Below are positions 19,818 to 28,661 of a stretch of 64,000 bases of DNA, in pieces (position 1 is the first letter of the stretch; each line of letters opens with the position of its first letter). The notes under the pieces are model-generated. The model saw nothing but the letters and a program-made list of their open reading frames with translations. It did no database searches and was not told where the DNA came from. Source of the stretch: Roseiarcus sp963781895 (GTDB lineage Bacteria > Pseudomonadota > Alphaproteobacteria > Rhizobiales > Beijerinckiaceae); the NCBI GenBank assembly GCA_963781895.1, contig CAWAIM010000017.1:248001-312000 (forward strand), written 5' to 3'. The position numbers were made by a program, and so were the translations under genes.

Positions 19818-20054
19818 ATCAAATCAGTGGGTTGTCGGCTGATATTCCGCTAATGGTTTGCTCGTACGGAAAGAATGCGGAAGAGGCGTTGCCGGACAGC
19901 GGCGAACGCCCCCGCACGAAGCGCGCGCCTCTGGCGGCTCGGGGCGCCCATTTCCCGAGATCGGCAAGAACTTTGTCGAACGGTCGAAGTCCTAGAAGTT
20001 CTACCCTGGGGACAGTGCGCGGTTGGGACGACGTGGGGGCGAAGGAGGGTCGGC

Positions 20055-20273
20055 ATGACTCGCACTCAATACGCTGTCCATACAGTCCGCGATGAGCCGG
20101 TGAGACTTCGGGACCAACTGGACCATATCGCCGCGTCGGGCGGCAGAGTTGTCAGCGTCATCTGGCAGCCGGCCCGGCAGGTGACGCTTGAGCCCGGGCT
20201 GTCGCCTTACGAAGTGGCGTCGGGCTACGTCGTTGTTTCAGAGCACGAGCCGCCCGAGGAAGCGAGCCCCTGA
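20055..20273 (+). CDS. Small hypothetical protein
   Basis: A 72-aa protein starting MTRTQYAVHTVRDEPV and ending EHEPPEEASP. An excellent ribosome-binding site (GAAGGAGG, 20041-20048) lies six bases before the ATG, which is the main support for this being real. Composition is soluble and mixed alpha/beta (QLDHIAASGGRVVSVIWQP), with no signal peptide or membrane segment. Small proteins of this look occur in alphaproteobacteria without known function. It stands alone downstream of tRNA-Glu. Confidence 0.65.
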   Translation: MTRTQYAVHTVRDEPVRLRDQLDHIAASGGRVVSVIWQPARQVTLEPGLSPYEVASGYVVVSEHEPPEEASP

Positions 20274-20549
20274 GGGCCGCTCGACAAACCTCGGCCTATC
20301 TGGGGACTGCGCCGTCGATCAGCTCCAGGCGCCTGAGGGGCCGTGCATGATGCTGGGCCATCGGAGCGGCGCGGCCTGCGGGGCCAGGGATGGCGCCGGG
20401 GCTGCGGGCGTCAGAGCCCGCATCGTCCGACACGCGAGAAAGTTCATTGCTTCCGCAGCGCAACCGGCGTAGCGTATCCCCGTGCCGTGGTGTGGACTCA
20501 GCTCTACAGCGAAAGTGCATACAGAGAAGCATGGTGTCCGATCCGACGC

Positions 20550-20580
20550 AGCCCCGACCAGCGATTGGCCGGGGCTTTTT
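20550..20580 (+). terminator. Rho-independent terminator
   Basis: Stem AGCCCCG(a)CCA with TGG(c)CGGGGCT, a five-base loop (20561-20565), followed by five T. Strong and oriented on the plus strand. It would end transcription from the small gene at 20055 or an unrecognised RNA upstream. Confidence 0.75.
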
Positions 20581-20808
20581 ATCCACCCCGCGACCGATCC
20601 CGCAGCGGTCGCCCCTTCAAACCATTCGCCGTACTTTTTCAGCACTTCGGCGGCGTTGAATGCGCCCTTCGCTCCCGGTTCGTTGGCGCGGAACATGACG
20701 ACGGTCACGCCGATTTCGGAGGTGGGGGCGTACATCGGCGTCGAGAAGCCCGAGCCGTAGGCCCTCGAGAAAATGCGCCACCAGTCCGTCGTCCGGGCCC
20801 TGTCGTGA
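20571..20808 (-). pseudogene. Protein-like fragment, unrecognised
   Basis: The minus strand reads DWWRIFSRAYGSGFSTPMY, then ISEIGVTVVMF-like beta-strand sequence (here TSEIGVTVVMFRANEPG) and AFNAAEVLKKYGEWFEGATA. This looks like genuine protein: balanced composition, amphipathic helices. It lacks a start codon in a sensible place and continues at both ends into composition typical of non-coding frames. I cannot name the family. A decayed gene or a chance open frame are both possible. Confidence 0.3.
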
Positions 20809-21150
20809 CGGCCTCTATCAGCGGCGAGGGCGCATGATCCGTGCGCTCTGTCGAGACCTGACAGCGTGACAGCGCCGGAGCAGGCGCGTCGACGCGGTTC
20901 GCCCAGGTTCGCAGTTCGATCGGCAGCCGGCATCGGACGGCGTCCGCTTCGTTTCACGAGGCCTCGACCGACCCGAGGCGAAATGCGACGCGGCAACGTT
21001 GGCGCGCGTATTGGCGCGCGAATAGCGATACGCCGACTGCGATCTTTCGGCGTCTAAGCGATTTCGTCAGCCGTCCGAGCGTCAAGGATCGCACACGATA
21101 CGTCGTGCAGGCCGCACATCGTTCGACCGTCTTTCATGTTTCTCCCCGGA

Positions 21151-21179
21151 TTGACCTTTCAAGAGACGTCGAAGATTAA
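21151..21179 (+). promoter_or_regulatory. Possible sigma-70-type promoter for the glycine-rich protein gene
   Basis: TTGACC at 21151-21156 and GATTAA at 21174-21179 with 17-base spacing, in a locally AT-richer stretch about 115 bases before the start codon at 21296. The -10 match is weak; proposed from position and -35 quality only. Confidence 0.3.
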
Positions 21180-21295
21180 AATAAGCTTTAGTGTGACTCG
21201 CCATACTTCCGCACGTCTTGCCCTGTACCATCTTCCGCAACGGCCGTAAGGCATGAAACGCCTGGTCCAGGCGCCGCTCTCGAAAGGAGATGGTC

Positions 21296-22018
21296 ATGCG
21301 TAAGCTGTTCAATCGCAAGTTGGCGGGGATTTTCACCGCGGCCGCGCTCGCCGTCGCGACCGCCAGCAGCGCCGCGCCGGCGTCGGCCGCCATGTTCCAT
21401 GGCGGCGGCGGAGGATTTCACGGCGGCGGATTCCACGGTTTCCGCGGCGGCTTCCACGGGTTCCGCGGCGGCTTCGGCGGCTTCCGTGGCTTCCGCGGTT
21501 TCGGTGGTTTTCGGGGCTTCCGCGGCGGCTTCGGGCATGGCTTTGCCGGCCGCTTCGGTCACGGCTGGCGGGGCGGCTTCGGGCGCGGCTTCGCTGGCCG
21601 CTTCGGTCACGGCATGGGCGGCCGCTTCGGTCACGGTTTCGCCGGCGGTTACGGGGGTCGCTTCGGAGGCTACGGGCATAACTTCGCCAGATACGGAGCG
21701 TTCGCAGGCGCCGGAGCGCTGGCGGGATATGGAGGCTTTGGAGGGTACGGCGGGTATGGAGGATACGGCGGATTTGCTCCCTTTGTCGGCTGGGGCGGCT
21801 TTGGCGGATACGACGGGTGGGACGGCTTTGGCGGATATGACGATTGGGACATCGTCCCGGCCGCGTTGCTGAGCCTGTCCGCCATCGGCGCGGCCGCGGC
21901 CTATGGGGATTGGGGCGCATATCCGGGCTATGCGGATCTGGGCTACGCCTATCCGGACTACGCATATCCAGGCTACGCCTATCCGGCATACCCGTTCTAT
22001 TATGATGACGACGAGTGA
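21296..22018 (+). CDS. Secreted glycine/phenylalanine-rich repetitive protein
   Basis: A 240-aa exported protein. The signal peptide is MRKLFNRKLAGIFTAAALAV… ending ASAA near residue 32. The mature part is made of short degenerate repeats: HGGGFHGFRGG, FGGFRGFRG, then units like FGHGFAGRFGHG, then GGYGGYGG, and a tail of PGYA/YAYPDYAYPGY repeats ending in Asp/Glu. The ATG at 21296 is used because AAAGGAG (21283-21289) is well spaced from it; the ATG at 21290 is too close. Such proteins are low-complexity and found in many Hyphomicrobiales; a structural or surface role is likely but unproven. The internal DNA repetition makes the region prone to length variation. Confidence 0.8.
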   Translation: MRKLFNRKLAGIFTAAALAVATASSAAPASAAMFHGGGGGFHGGGFHGFRGGFHGFRGGFGGFRGFRGFGGFRGFRGGFGHGFAGRFGHGWRGGFGRGFAGRFGHGMGGRFGHGFAGGYGGRFGGYGHNFARYGAFAGAGALAGYGGFGGYGGYGGYGGFAPFVGWGGFGGYDGWDGFGGYDDWDIVPAALLSLSAIGAAAAYGDWGAYPGYADLGYAYPDYAYPGYAYPAYPFYYDDDE

Positions 22019-22649
22019 AACCCGCTCGGCTCGGTCGTCGATCCTCTGGTGCGGATGTGACCTCCCGAAATCACGCGCGCCGTCGCGCTCGAGGTCATCC
22101 CTCGCGCCTGTCGTCCGGACCAGATCGATCACTGGCGCCGATGCTGCGCACTTCGATTCTTATCGATATTTCAAATGTTTATATTTTTTCTTTCCGTAAA
22201 ACAGAATTCGTGGTATTGTGCATTCCGATAACGGTCCGCTCCAAAGACATCGATGTCCCTGTCGCCACGATCGAGTACAAACAGCAAGGCGCCCCGGGGC
22301 GGCCGCTCCCGGGAACGAGGGCGCGACCTGATCCGGTCGAACGCAACGCCGGCCTCGCAATTTCTTCTTCGATCGGCCGCCGCAACCTATTGAAAAGTCC
22401 TGATTCGCTAAAGGAAATCCAAGGATTTTTTTCTTGGTTTTCTTTGGTCTGGCTTGGATTGGCTTGGAATGATTTGGCGCGCGCGCAAGGAATTCCGGTC
22501 AAACCCACGAAGGCCGCACTTCAATACATTTATCATACGTGATTATGACATCCGAGCGTGGCTGCCCAGCCGACGCAAACGCTCCGAAATTGCCAATTTT
22601 GGCGCCCAACCGATTGAAAAGATTGTCGCGCTGACAGAAGTGCAGCGCC
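22019..22649. repeat. Intergenic region with interspersed repeat, locus A
   Basis: No gene is convincing. The region is much more AT-rich than its surroundings. It carries the head block of the repeat family at about 22165-22215 (T-rich tract then CTTTCCGTAAAACAGAA) and two copies of the GC-core block: 22374-22400 (CGCAACCTATTGAAAAG) and 22601-22626 (GGCGCCCAACCGATTGAAAA). A segment 22425-22490 (CTTGGTTTTCTTTGG … ATTTGGCGCGC) matches 45311-45345 of locus B in the same order. Confidence 0.55.
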
Positions 22650-23612
22650 TTACCGAATTCGGCTCTCCTTGCGCCGCTCGCGCGCCCTGACGATCGAAGC
22701 GTTGAGCTCGCCGCCGAACACGAACAGCAGTGCGACCCAGTAGAGATAGACCAGCGCGATCATCACCGACGCAAGGCCCGCGTACATCGAAATATAGTTG
22801 CGCAAGTACTCGCTCAGATAGAATCCGAACGCCTCGCCGAAGGCGATGCTGGCGATGAAGGTCATCGTCACGCCGGGGATCAGATCGCGCAGCCTCAGCC
22901 GGTGGGCCGGCAAGATCAGATGGGCGAGGATCAGGGAGGTCGCGAGCATGGTCGCCGCGATCCCGATGCGCACGAAGGTCAGGAGTTCATGCGCCGCCGC
23001 CACCCAGGGCAGATAGGCGCTGAGCGTGTCGACGATCAGCGGCCCCAGCACGACCATGAAGGCGAGAGCCAAAAGGGCCACCGAGCCGACCAGCACCAGC
23101 CCGAGCGACTGGAGCCGCAACAGCCACCACGGGCGCCTTTCCACCAGCCCGTAGGCGCGGTTGAGCCCGACCCGAAGCGCCTCGATCGCGCTGGAAGCGA
23201 AATAGAATGACAGGACGGCGCCGAGGGTCAGCAATCCGCCGCCGCGCGGGGTCGTCAGAACCCGCGACACCTCGTCGGCGATCGGCCGCGCCACGACTTC
23301 GGGCCATTCCGCGAACACCAGCCGCGCCGCCTCCTTCGCCAGCTCCGCCGATCCCAGGAACCCTGCGAGCGCGGCGACGAAAATAAGAAACGGAAACAGC
23401 GACGTCAGCAGCGACAGGCCGATGTAGCTGGCGATCGCCCAGCCGTCGTCGGCGGCGAATTGCTCCGCCGCGTTCCATACGATCGAAACCAGCCTTCGCA
23501 ATCTCGCCTCGCCGGGCCCCAACCTCCTGGGCCCGCCATTCTGGCCGGAGGCAAAGCCGAACGCCACCCGCTCGACAGAGAATTTGCCGCCGGCGCCGGC
23601 AAAAAGATGCAT
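22650..23612 (-). CDS. YihY/BrkB family inner-membrane protein
   Basis: A 320-aa polytopic membrane protein of the YihY/virulence factor BrkB family (once misnamed RNase BN). Conserved features include WAIASYIGLSLLTSLFPFLIF in the first membrane segment, LLTLGAVLSFYFASSAIEAL, GLNRAYGLVERRPWWLLR, and the end VYLYWVALLFVFGGELNA followed by an Arg-rich tail. About six transmembrane helices. The ATG at 23612 has a GCGAAGG box upstream and gives the usual length. It is divergent from the acyl-CoA dehydrogenase with 63 bases between the starts. Function is unknown in general; a transport or envelope role is assumed. Confidence 0.88.
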   Translation of the reverse strand: MHLFAGAGGKFSVERVAFGFASGQNGGPRRLGPGEARLRRLVSIVWNAAEQFAADDGWAIASYIGLSLLTSLFPFLIFVAALAGFLGSAELAKEAARLVFAEWPEVVARPIADEVSRVLTTPRGGGLLTLGAVLSFYFASSAIEALRVGLNRAYGLVERRPWWLLRLQSLGLVLVGSVALLALAFMVVLGPLIVDTLSAYLPWVAAAHELLTFVRIGIAATMLATSLILAHLILPAHRLRLRDLIPGVTMTFIASIAFGEAFGFYLSEYLRNYISMYAGLASVMIALVYLYWVALLFVFGGELNASIVRARERRKESRIR

Positions 23613-23675
23613 TGCAACCTTCGCAGGGTCGACGCATTGTGCGGTGCAACAGCGCCGACGTCGAGGAGAGACCCC

Positions 23676-25322
23676 GTGACGCTCGAAAACTTGGCCCGCC
23701 AAGCCCATTCCGCCGCCGAAGGCCTGCTGGACCGCGCGCTGAAGGCAATGCGCGAACGGTTGAGCGCGAACGGCAAGCTCAGCGCCGCCAAGATCGAGGC
23801 CGAGCAGCACGCCGCCCACGGACTCGCGTGGCTTGCGACTTACGTCGAGGCGATCAAGGAAATGGCCGGCTACGCCCGACGGATGCAAGACGAGGGCCGG
23901 TTCGGCCCGACCGAGGCGCTGCTGACGCGCATTGGCCTGGGCGAATATCTGGCTCAGATTCTCGGCGGCATCCCAATGAATCAGGGCGAGATCGTCCGTC
24001 TCTCCGACTTCGCCCTGTCGGCCTCGGACATCGAGCCGTTTCGAGCCGAACCCGTCGTCGAGACGTTGATCGCGTCCGGCAACACCTCCGAAAACCGCGC
24101 CGCGCTCGCCGCCTTGATCAAGGACGCGCCCGAGGGCGCGATCGGCGATCCCGGCCTCGACGAGACGTTCGAGGCCATTCGCGGCCAGATGCGCCGCTTC
24201 GCCGACGCCGAGGTCGTTCCCCACGCTCAAAGCTGGCACCGCGCCAACGCGTATATCCCGATGGACGTGATCGACGGGCTCTCACGGATGGGCGTCTTCG
24301 GCCTCACCATCCCGGAGGCCTACGGAGGCATGGGGCTCGGCAAAGTCGCGATGTGCGTCGTGTCGGAGGAGCTGTCGCGCGGCTATATCGGCGTCGGCTC
24401 GCTCGGCACCCGCTCCGAAATCGCCGCGGAATTGATCCTTGTCGGCGGCGACGAAGCGCAAAAGCAAAAATATCTGCCCAAGATCGCCAGCGGGGAAATT
24501 CTTCCGACCGCCGTCTTCACCGAGCCCAACACCGGGTCCGACCTCGCGTCGTTGCGCACCCGCGCGGCGCGCGAGGGCGACGACTATGTGGTCAGCGGCG
24601 CCAAGACCTGGATCACCCACCCCGTGCGCGCCGATCTGATGACGCTGCTCGCGCGCACCAATCCTCACGAGGACGGCTACAAGGGCCTGTCGATGTTCCT
24701 GGCCGAAAAGCCGCGCGGAACCGACGCCGACCCCTTCCCTGCGGATGGGATGTCGGGGGGCGAGATCGAGGTGCTCGGCTATCGCGGCATGAAGGAATAT
24801 GAAATCGCCTTCGATGGCTTCCGGCTTCCGGCCGACGCCCTGCTGGGCGGCGTCGAGGGCCAAGGCTTCAAGCAATTGATGGAGACGTTCGAATCGGCCC
24901 GCGTCCAGACGGCGGCGCGCGCGGTGGGCGTCGCCCAAAGCGCCTTCGAGCTCGGCCTGCGCTACGCCAAAGACCGCATACAGTTCGGCAAAGCGCTGAT
25001 CCATTTCCCCCGGGTCGCCGACAAGCTGGCGATGATGGCGGTGGAAATCCACATTGCCCGTCAGATCACCTATTTCGCCGCCCGAGCCAAGGACGAAGGC
25101 CGCCGCTGCGATCTCGAGGCGGGCATGGCGAAACTCTTGGGCGCGCGGGTCGCCTGGGCGGCGGCGGACAATGCGCTGCAAATTCACGGCGGCAATGGAT
25201 TCGCGCTCGAATATCCGATCTCGCGGGTGCTGTGCGACGCCCGCATCCTCAACATTTTCGAGGGCGCCGCGGAAATCCAGGCTCAGGTGATCGCGCGGCG
25301 CCTGCTCGAGGGCGGCAATTAG
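23676..25322 (+). CDS. Acyl-CoA dehydrogenase
   Basis: FAD enzyme that introduces the alpha-beta double bond in acyl-CoA, 548 aa. It starts with GTG at 23676 (VTLENLARQAHSAAEG) six bases after GAGGAGAG. An N-terminal all-helical extension of about 160 residues precedes the catalytic core, which shows FGLTIPEAYGGMGLG, AVFTEPNTGSDLASLRT, GAKTWITHP, FESARVQTAARAVGVAQ, YAKDRIQFGKAL and GGNGFALEYPISR. The catalytic Glu sits in NIFEGAAEIQ near the end. The extension, and the length, match a subgroup common in alphaproteobacteria. Chain-length preference cannot be read. It ends 21 bases from the convergent RlpA-like gene. Confidence 0.92.
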   Translation: MTLENLARQAHSAAEGLLDRALKAMRERLSANGKLSAAKIEAEQHAAHGLAWLATYVEAIKEMAGYARRMQDEGRFGPTEALLTRIGLGEYLAQILGGIPMNQGEIVRLSDFALSASDIEPFRAEPVVETLIASGNTSENRAALAALIKDAPEGAIGDPGLDETFEAIRGQMRRFADAEVVPHAQSWHRANAYIPMDVIDGLSRMGVFGLTIPEAYGGMGLGKVAMCVVSEELSRGYIGVGSLGTRSEIAAELILVGGDEAQKQKYLPKIASGEILPTAVFTEPNTGSDLASLRTRAAREGDDYVVSGAKTWITHPVRADLMTLLARTNPHEDGYKGLSMFLAEKPRGTDADPFPADGMSGGEIEVLGYRGMKEYEIAFDGFRLPADALLGGVEGQGFKQLMETFESARVQTAARAVGVAQSAFELGLRYAKDRIQFGKALIHFPRVADKLAMMAVEIHIARQITYFAARAKDEGRRCDLEAGMAKLLGARVAWAAADNALQIHGGNGFALEYPISRVLCDARILNIFEGAAEIQAQVIARRLLEGGN

Positions 25323-25343
25323 CCGCCCTCGCGCTCGATGTCG

Positions 25344-25652
25344 CTAAATTCTCTCAATCCGCACATGGGCGACGCCGGCTTGGCGGAAGCCGAGCGCGAC
25401 CGCCGCGGCGGTCGATACGTCGATGACACGGCCGCGAACGAACGGCCCGCGATCGACGATTTTAACGACCGCTTTTCGGCCGTTATCGAGGTTGACCACG
25501 CGCACCTGCGTGCCAAACGGCAAGCTGCGATGCGCCGCAATCAGTCCGCTGTAATGCGGATTATGATAATATGAAGCTATTCCCTGTTCCGCGGCCGAGG
25601 CCGCGCTCGTAAACCCGGTTAGTATCGCACACGAAAGAATGACATTCCGCAT
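25344..25652 (-). CDS. RlpA-like double-psi beta-barrel protein
   Basis: A small exported protein, 102 aa, with a Sec signal peptide (MRNVILSCAILTGFTSAASA) and a single RlpA-type domain. EQGIASYYHNPHYSGLIAAHRSL, LPFGTQVRVVNLDNG and the end VKIVDRGPFVRGRVIDVS carry the family's GxASwY, PFGT and DRGPF motifs; the latter two contribute the catalytic Asp/His-like site of lytic transglycosylases. There is no SPOR domain, unlike full-length RlpA. The ATG at 25652 follows AAAGAGG; the frame extends a little upstream without a better start. Likely a periplasmic peptidoglycan-active or binding protein. Confidence 0.85.
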   Translation of the reverse strand: MRNVILSCAILTGFTSAASAAEQGIASYYHNPHYSGLIAAHRSLPFGTQVRVVNLDNGRKAVVKIVDRGPFVRGRVIDVSTAAAVALGFRQAGVAHVRIERI

Positions 25653-25868
25653 CCATTGGACCTCTTTGTTGCCTAGCGACGCCAACCGTTCTGGTTTGGA
25701 CTTGCGTCAAAAAAATGGCGTACCAAATGCATCTACGTCTTGATCCAGAATGACTTGAATATCGCTTCGAGGTTTCTTTACGTCGTGAAACGGCTCTAGA
25801 AGTCTTAGCGTTTCCGGCGGCGCACGCAAGCGTCGGCGGGCACGGGCAACCGTCAGGGGAGTCGCGGG

Positions 25869-26858
25869 GTGAAATTGCTCATTATCGGCGCGGCCGGCAT
25901 GATCGGACGCAAGCTCTCGGCGAGATTGGCGCGCGACGGACGGCTCGCCGGGCGCGCGATCGCGGACGCGCGTCTCGTCGATATCGTCGCGCCGCAGCCC
26001 CCGGAGAACGCGCCATTCACGGTCTCTGTCGCCGCCTATGACGTCGCGGCGCCCTATGTCGCGCCAAAGCTGATCGCAGGCCAGCCCGACATGATTTTTC
26101 TGCTCGCATCGGTCGTTTCCGGGGAGGCCGAGGCGGATTTCGACAAGGGCTATGCGATCAATCTAGATGGAACCCGTGCGCTATTCGAGGCAATTCGGCG
26201 TGAGCAGGCGCTGTCGGGCGGCGCGTATCGGCCGCGCCTCGTCTTCACCTCCTCGATCGCCGTGTTCGGGGCCCCATTCCCCGAAGTCATTGGCGACGAA
26301 TTTCTCGCTGCGCCTTTAACAAGCTATGGGACACAGAAGGCAATCTCAGAACTGCTGCTCGCCGATTATTCACGACGCGGTTTCCTCGACGGGATCGGAC
26401 TGCGTCTGCCGACGATCTGCGTACGTCCCGGCGCGCCCAATCTGGCGGCCTCCGGATTTTTTTCCGCAATCATTCGCGAGCCGCTCGTCGGCAAGGAGGC
26501 GATTCTGCCCGTCGGCGATCAGGTTCGCCACTGGCACGCCTCGCCCCGTTCGGCGGTCGAGTTCCTGCTGCGCGCCGCCGAACTCGATACGTCCTTGCTC
26601 GGCCCTCGTCGAACGCTCAACCTTCCCGGCGTTTCAGTATCCGTCGGCGAGCAGATCGAAGCGCTGCGACAGATCGCCGGCGAAAACGTGGTCGGCCTCA
26701 TCCGACGCCGACCGGACGAGACGATCGCGCGAATCGTCGCCGGCTGGCCGAGCGCTTTCAACCCGGCGCGCGCGCGAAGCCTCGGCTTTCTTGCGGATGT
26801 CGACTTTTCCGCCATAATTCGCACTCACATTGAGGACGAACTGGGTAAAATGCCGTGA
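25869..26858 (+). CDS. denD: NAD-dependent epimerase/dehydratase, D-erythronate dehydrogenase-like
   Basis: Extended short-chain dehydrogenase, 329 aa. The nucleotide-binding loop is LIIGAAGMIGRKLSARL; the catalytic Ser is in FTSSIAVFGAPFP and the Tyr/Lys pair in SYGTQKAISELLL. The blocks SGEAEADFDKGYAINLDGTR, GFLDGIGLRLPTICVRPG and VRHWHASPRSAVEF match the DenD group, which oxidises the C2 hydroxyl of D-erythronate. The GTG start at 25869 follows GGGGAG with seven-base spacing. The histidine kinase gene begins seven bases after its stop, suggesting co-transcription, which is not a usual DenD context. No DenK/OtnK or aldolase partner lies near, so the substrate remains an inference. Confidence 0.85.
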   Translation: MKLLIIGAAGMIGRKLSARLARDGRLAGRAIADARLVDIVAPQPPENAPFTVSVAAYDVAAPYVAPKLIAGQPDMIFLLASVVSGEAEADFDKGYAINLDGTRALFEAIRREQALSGGAYRPRLVFTSSIAVFGAPFPEVIGDEFLAAPLTSYGTQKAISELLLADYSRRGFLDGIGLRLPTICVRPGAPNLAASGFFSAIIREPLVGKEAILPVGDQVRHWHASPRSAVEFLLRAAELDTSLLGPRRTLNLPGVSVSVGEQIEALRQIAGENVVGLIRRRPDETIARIVAGWPSAFNPARARSLGFLADVDFSAIIRTHIEDELGKMP

Positions 26859-26865
26859 ACATACC

Positions 26866-28416
26866 ATGCTAGACTTGCCGTCTCGACGAGGGAGCGAGGC
26901 CGAGTCGACGGCGCGCCTCACCACGCCCAGGCTGCGTGGGATGGCCGCCAGCGCGACCGTCCGTGGGCATTACGTCCTCGGGCTCGCGGCGCGGGTTCTG
27001 ATCCTGACGATAGGCTGCGTGTTGGTGGCGATTGGGCTGCTGTACGTGACCCGCCTCGCCGCCATTCGCGAGACGTGGCTGCATAACAAACTTGCCTCCG
27101 CCGAAACCGCGGTGGACGCTTTTGACATAGGCGGGCCGGGCGAATTGCCGGCGGATCTATCTCGAAAGATTCTCAGCAGCGTCGGCGTAAAATCGATTTC
27201 AATCGGCAACCCCGCGGAGCGCCGCATCCATAGCCCATCATTTGCTATGCCGAAGCCAATGGAGACCGTTACCCTCGATGGCGGCACGTTCCCGGAAGGT
27301 GTCGTCGCGGCCTTCCGGACGCTTTTCGCCTCGCCAGGCACGATCATTCGCATCACCGACGCGAAGTCGCTCGAAAAAAACGACGACGACATTGAGGTCA
27401 CGCTCGATGAAACCCCGCTGATCGAGGCGATGTGGCGCATCTCACGCACATTTCTCATAATATCTCTCACCGTCGCCCTGGTCCTCACCTGCGTGCTTTG
27501 GACGGCGCTGTGGCACATGGTGCTACGGCCGGTGCGGATTCTCACCTCAAACATCATCGCTTTCGGCGAGAGTCCGCGGGATTCCTCGCGCGTGATCACC
27601 CCGAGCGGACGCCGTGATGAGATCGGCCGCGCCGAAACCGCACTGGCCGCGATGGAGGCGTCGCTCGCCGACGAACTCACCCAACGCAAGCGTCTCTCGG
27701 AACTCGGGATGGCGGTCGCCCGAATCAATCACGACCTGCGCAACATGTTGAGCGCCGCACAGCTCATTTCCGATCGTCTTGCGACGATTCCCGACCCGCT
27801 GGCGCAGCGCCTCGCCCCGCGTCTGGTGGCCACACTCGATCGGGCAATCCAGTTCTGTCAGGCGACGCTGACCTATGGCGCAGGGCGGGATCTGCCCCCG
27901 GACCGGCGGCGGTTCGACTTGAGCGAGCTTGTGCGTCAGGTCGTCGAGGCCGCGCGCGCCGAGTACGGAACTGCGATCGATTACAACATTGATATTCCAC
28001 CTCGTTTCGATCTTTATGCCGACTCCGACCACATCCTTCGCGTGCTCGAAAATCTGAGCCGCAACGGCGCGCAGGCTCTGATGGCGAGAGGAGCCCAGGG
28101 CGGCCGGCCGAAGGCTATGCGCTATGCCGCGATCCGCACCGAGGGGGTCGCTCTGATCGAGATCAGCGACACCGGCCCCGGGTTTCCGAGCGATCAGAGC
28201 GACCGAATTTTCGAGCCGTTCCACAAATCAACGAGCGCGGTCGGCTCGGGTCTCGGCCTCGCGATCGCGGCTGATCTGGTGGTGCGCAACGGCGGCGCGA
28301 TCGCGCTTGCGCCCGCCAAGGCGGACGACTTTTATTGCGGCGCGCGGTTCCTGATCAAGCTGCCAACCCTCGAACGCGCCGCGCGCAAAGCCTCGCGCAT
28401 CCTGCCCGAGAATTGA
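26866..28416 (+). CDS. Membrane-bound sensor histidine kinase
   Basis: A 516-aa two-component sensor. Two transmembrane helices (about residues 45-65, VLILTIGCVLVAIGLLYV, and about 195-220) flank a periplasmic sensing region of about 130 residues; a HAMP-like segment (LRPVRILTSNIIAFGE) follows. The phospho-acceptor His lies in VARINHDLRNMLSA. The ATPase domain has an atypical N box (LENLSRNGAQAL, Arg before the second Asn), DTGPGFP, IFEPFHKS and GSGLGLAIA. The ATG at 26866 lies seven bases after denD. No response-regulator gene is adjacent, so this is an orphan kinase; the stimulus is unknown. Confidence 0.88.
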   Translation: MLDLPSRRGSEAESTARLTTPRLRGMAASATVRGHYVLGLAARVLILTIGCVLVAIGLLYVTRLAAIRETWLHNKLASAETAVDAFDIGGPGELPADLSRKILSSVGVKSISIGNPAERRIHSPSFAMPKPMETVTLDGGTFPEGVVAAFRTLFASPGTIIRITDAKSLEKNDDDIEVTLDETPLIEAMWRISRTFLIISLTVALVLTCVLWTALWHMVLRPVRILTSNIIAFGESPRDSSRVITPSGRRDEIGRAETALAAMEASLADELTQRKRLSELGMAVARINHDLRNMLSAAQLISDRLATIPDPLAQRLAPRLVATLDRAIQFCQATLTYGAGRDLPPDRRRFDLSELVRQVVEAARAEYGTAIDYNIDIPPRFDLYADSDHILRVLENLSRNGAQALMARGAQGGRPKAMRYAAIRTEGVALIEISDTGPGFPSDQSDRIFEPFHKSTSAVGSGLGLAIAADLVVRNGGAIALAPAKADDFYCGARFLIKLPTLERAARKASRILPEN

Positions 28417-28661
28417 GAGCCGCTCGGCAATCAGGCGGCCATTGCGGAAAAATCTCACCTTCCTCCCGCCACTGGAACTCGCGCCCACGGACCAGCACGG
28501 CGCGGCCGTCGCGCTACCGTTCGCATCGGCGCCGCCCGCCGCCTTTTCAAGAGGCGCGGCGCTCGGGTAAGACTGCGCCCAGGCGAGCCGCTGGCTGCCC
28601 AGATGGGCGAGGCGGTGACGCTTGCGGCTCAACATGGGCGATGCCGCGCGGGAGAATGAGC

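Larger units (their letters stand above)
20274..21295. other. Gene-poor region of about 1 kb
   Basis: Between the small gene at 20055 and the glycine-rich protein no convincing intact gene is seen. The stretch contains one strong plus-strand terminator (20550-20580), a protein-like fragment on the minus strand (about 20571-20808) and a possible promoter for the glycine-rich gene (21151-21179). The terminator raises the possibility of a short RNA ending there, but I see no recognisable family. Confidence 0.6.

Noticed and set aside
21400..21700. Short tandem repeats resembling a CRISPR array.
   Set aside because: They are degenerate, in codon register, and encode the Gly/Phe repeats of an exported protein; no spacers.
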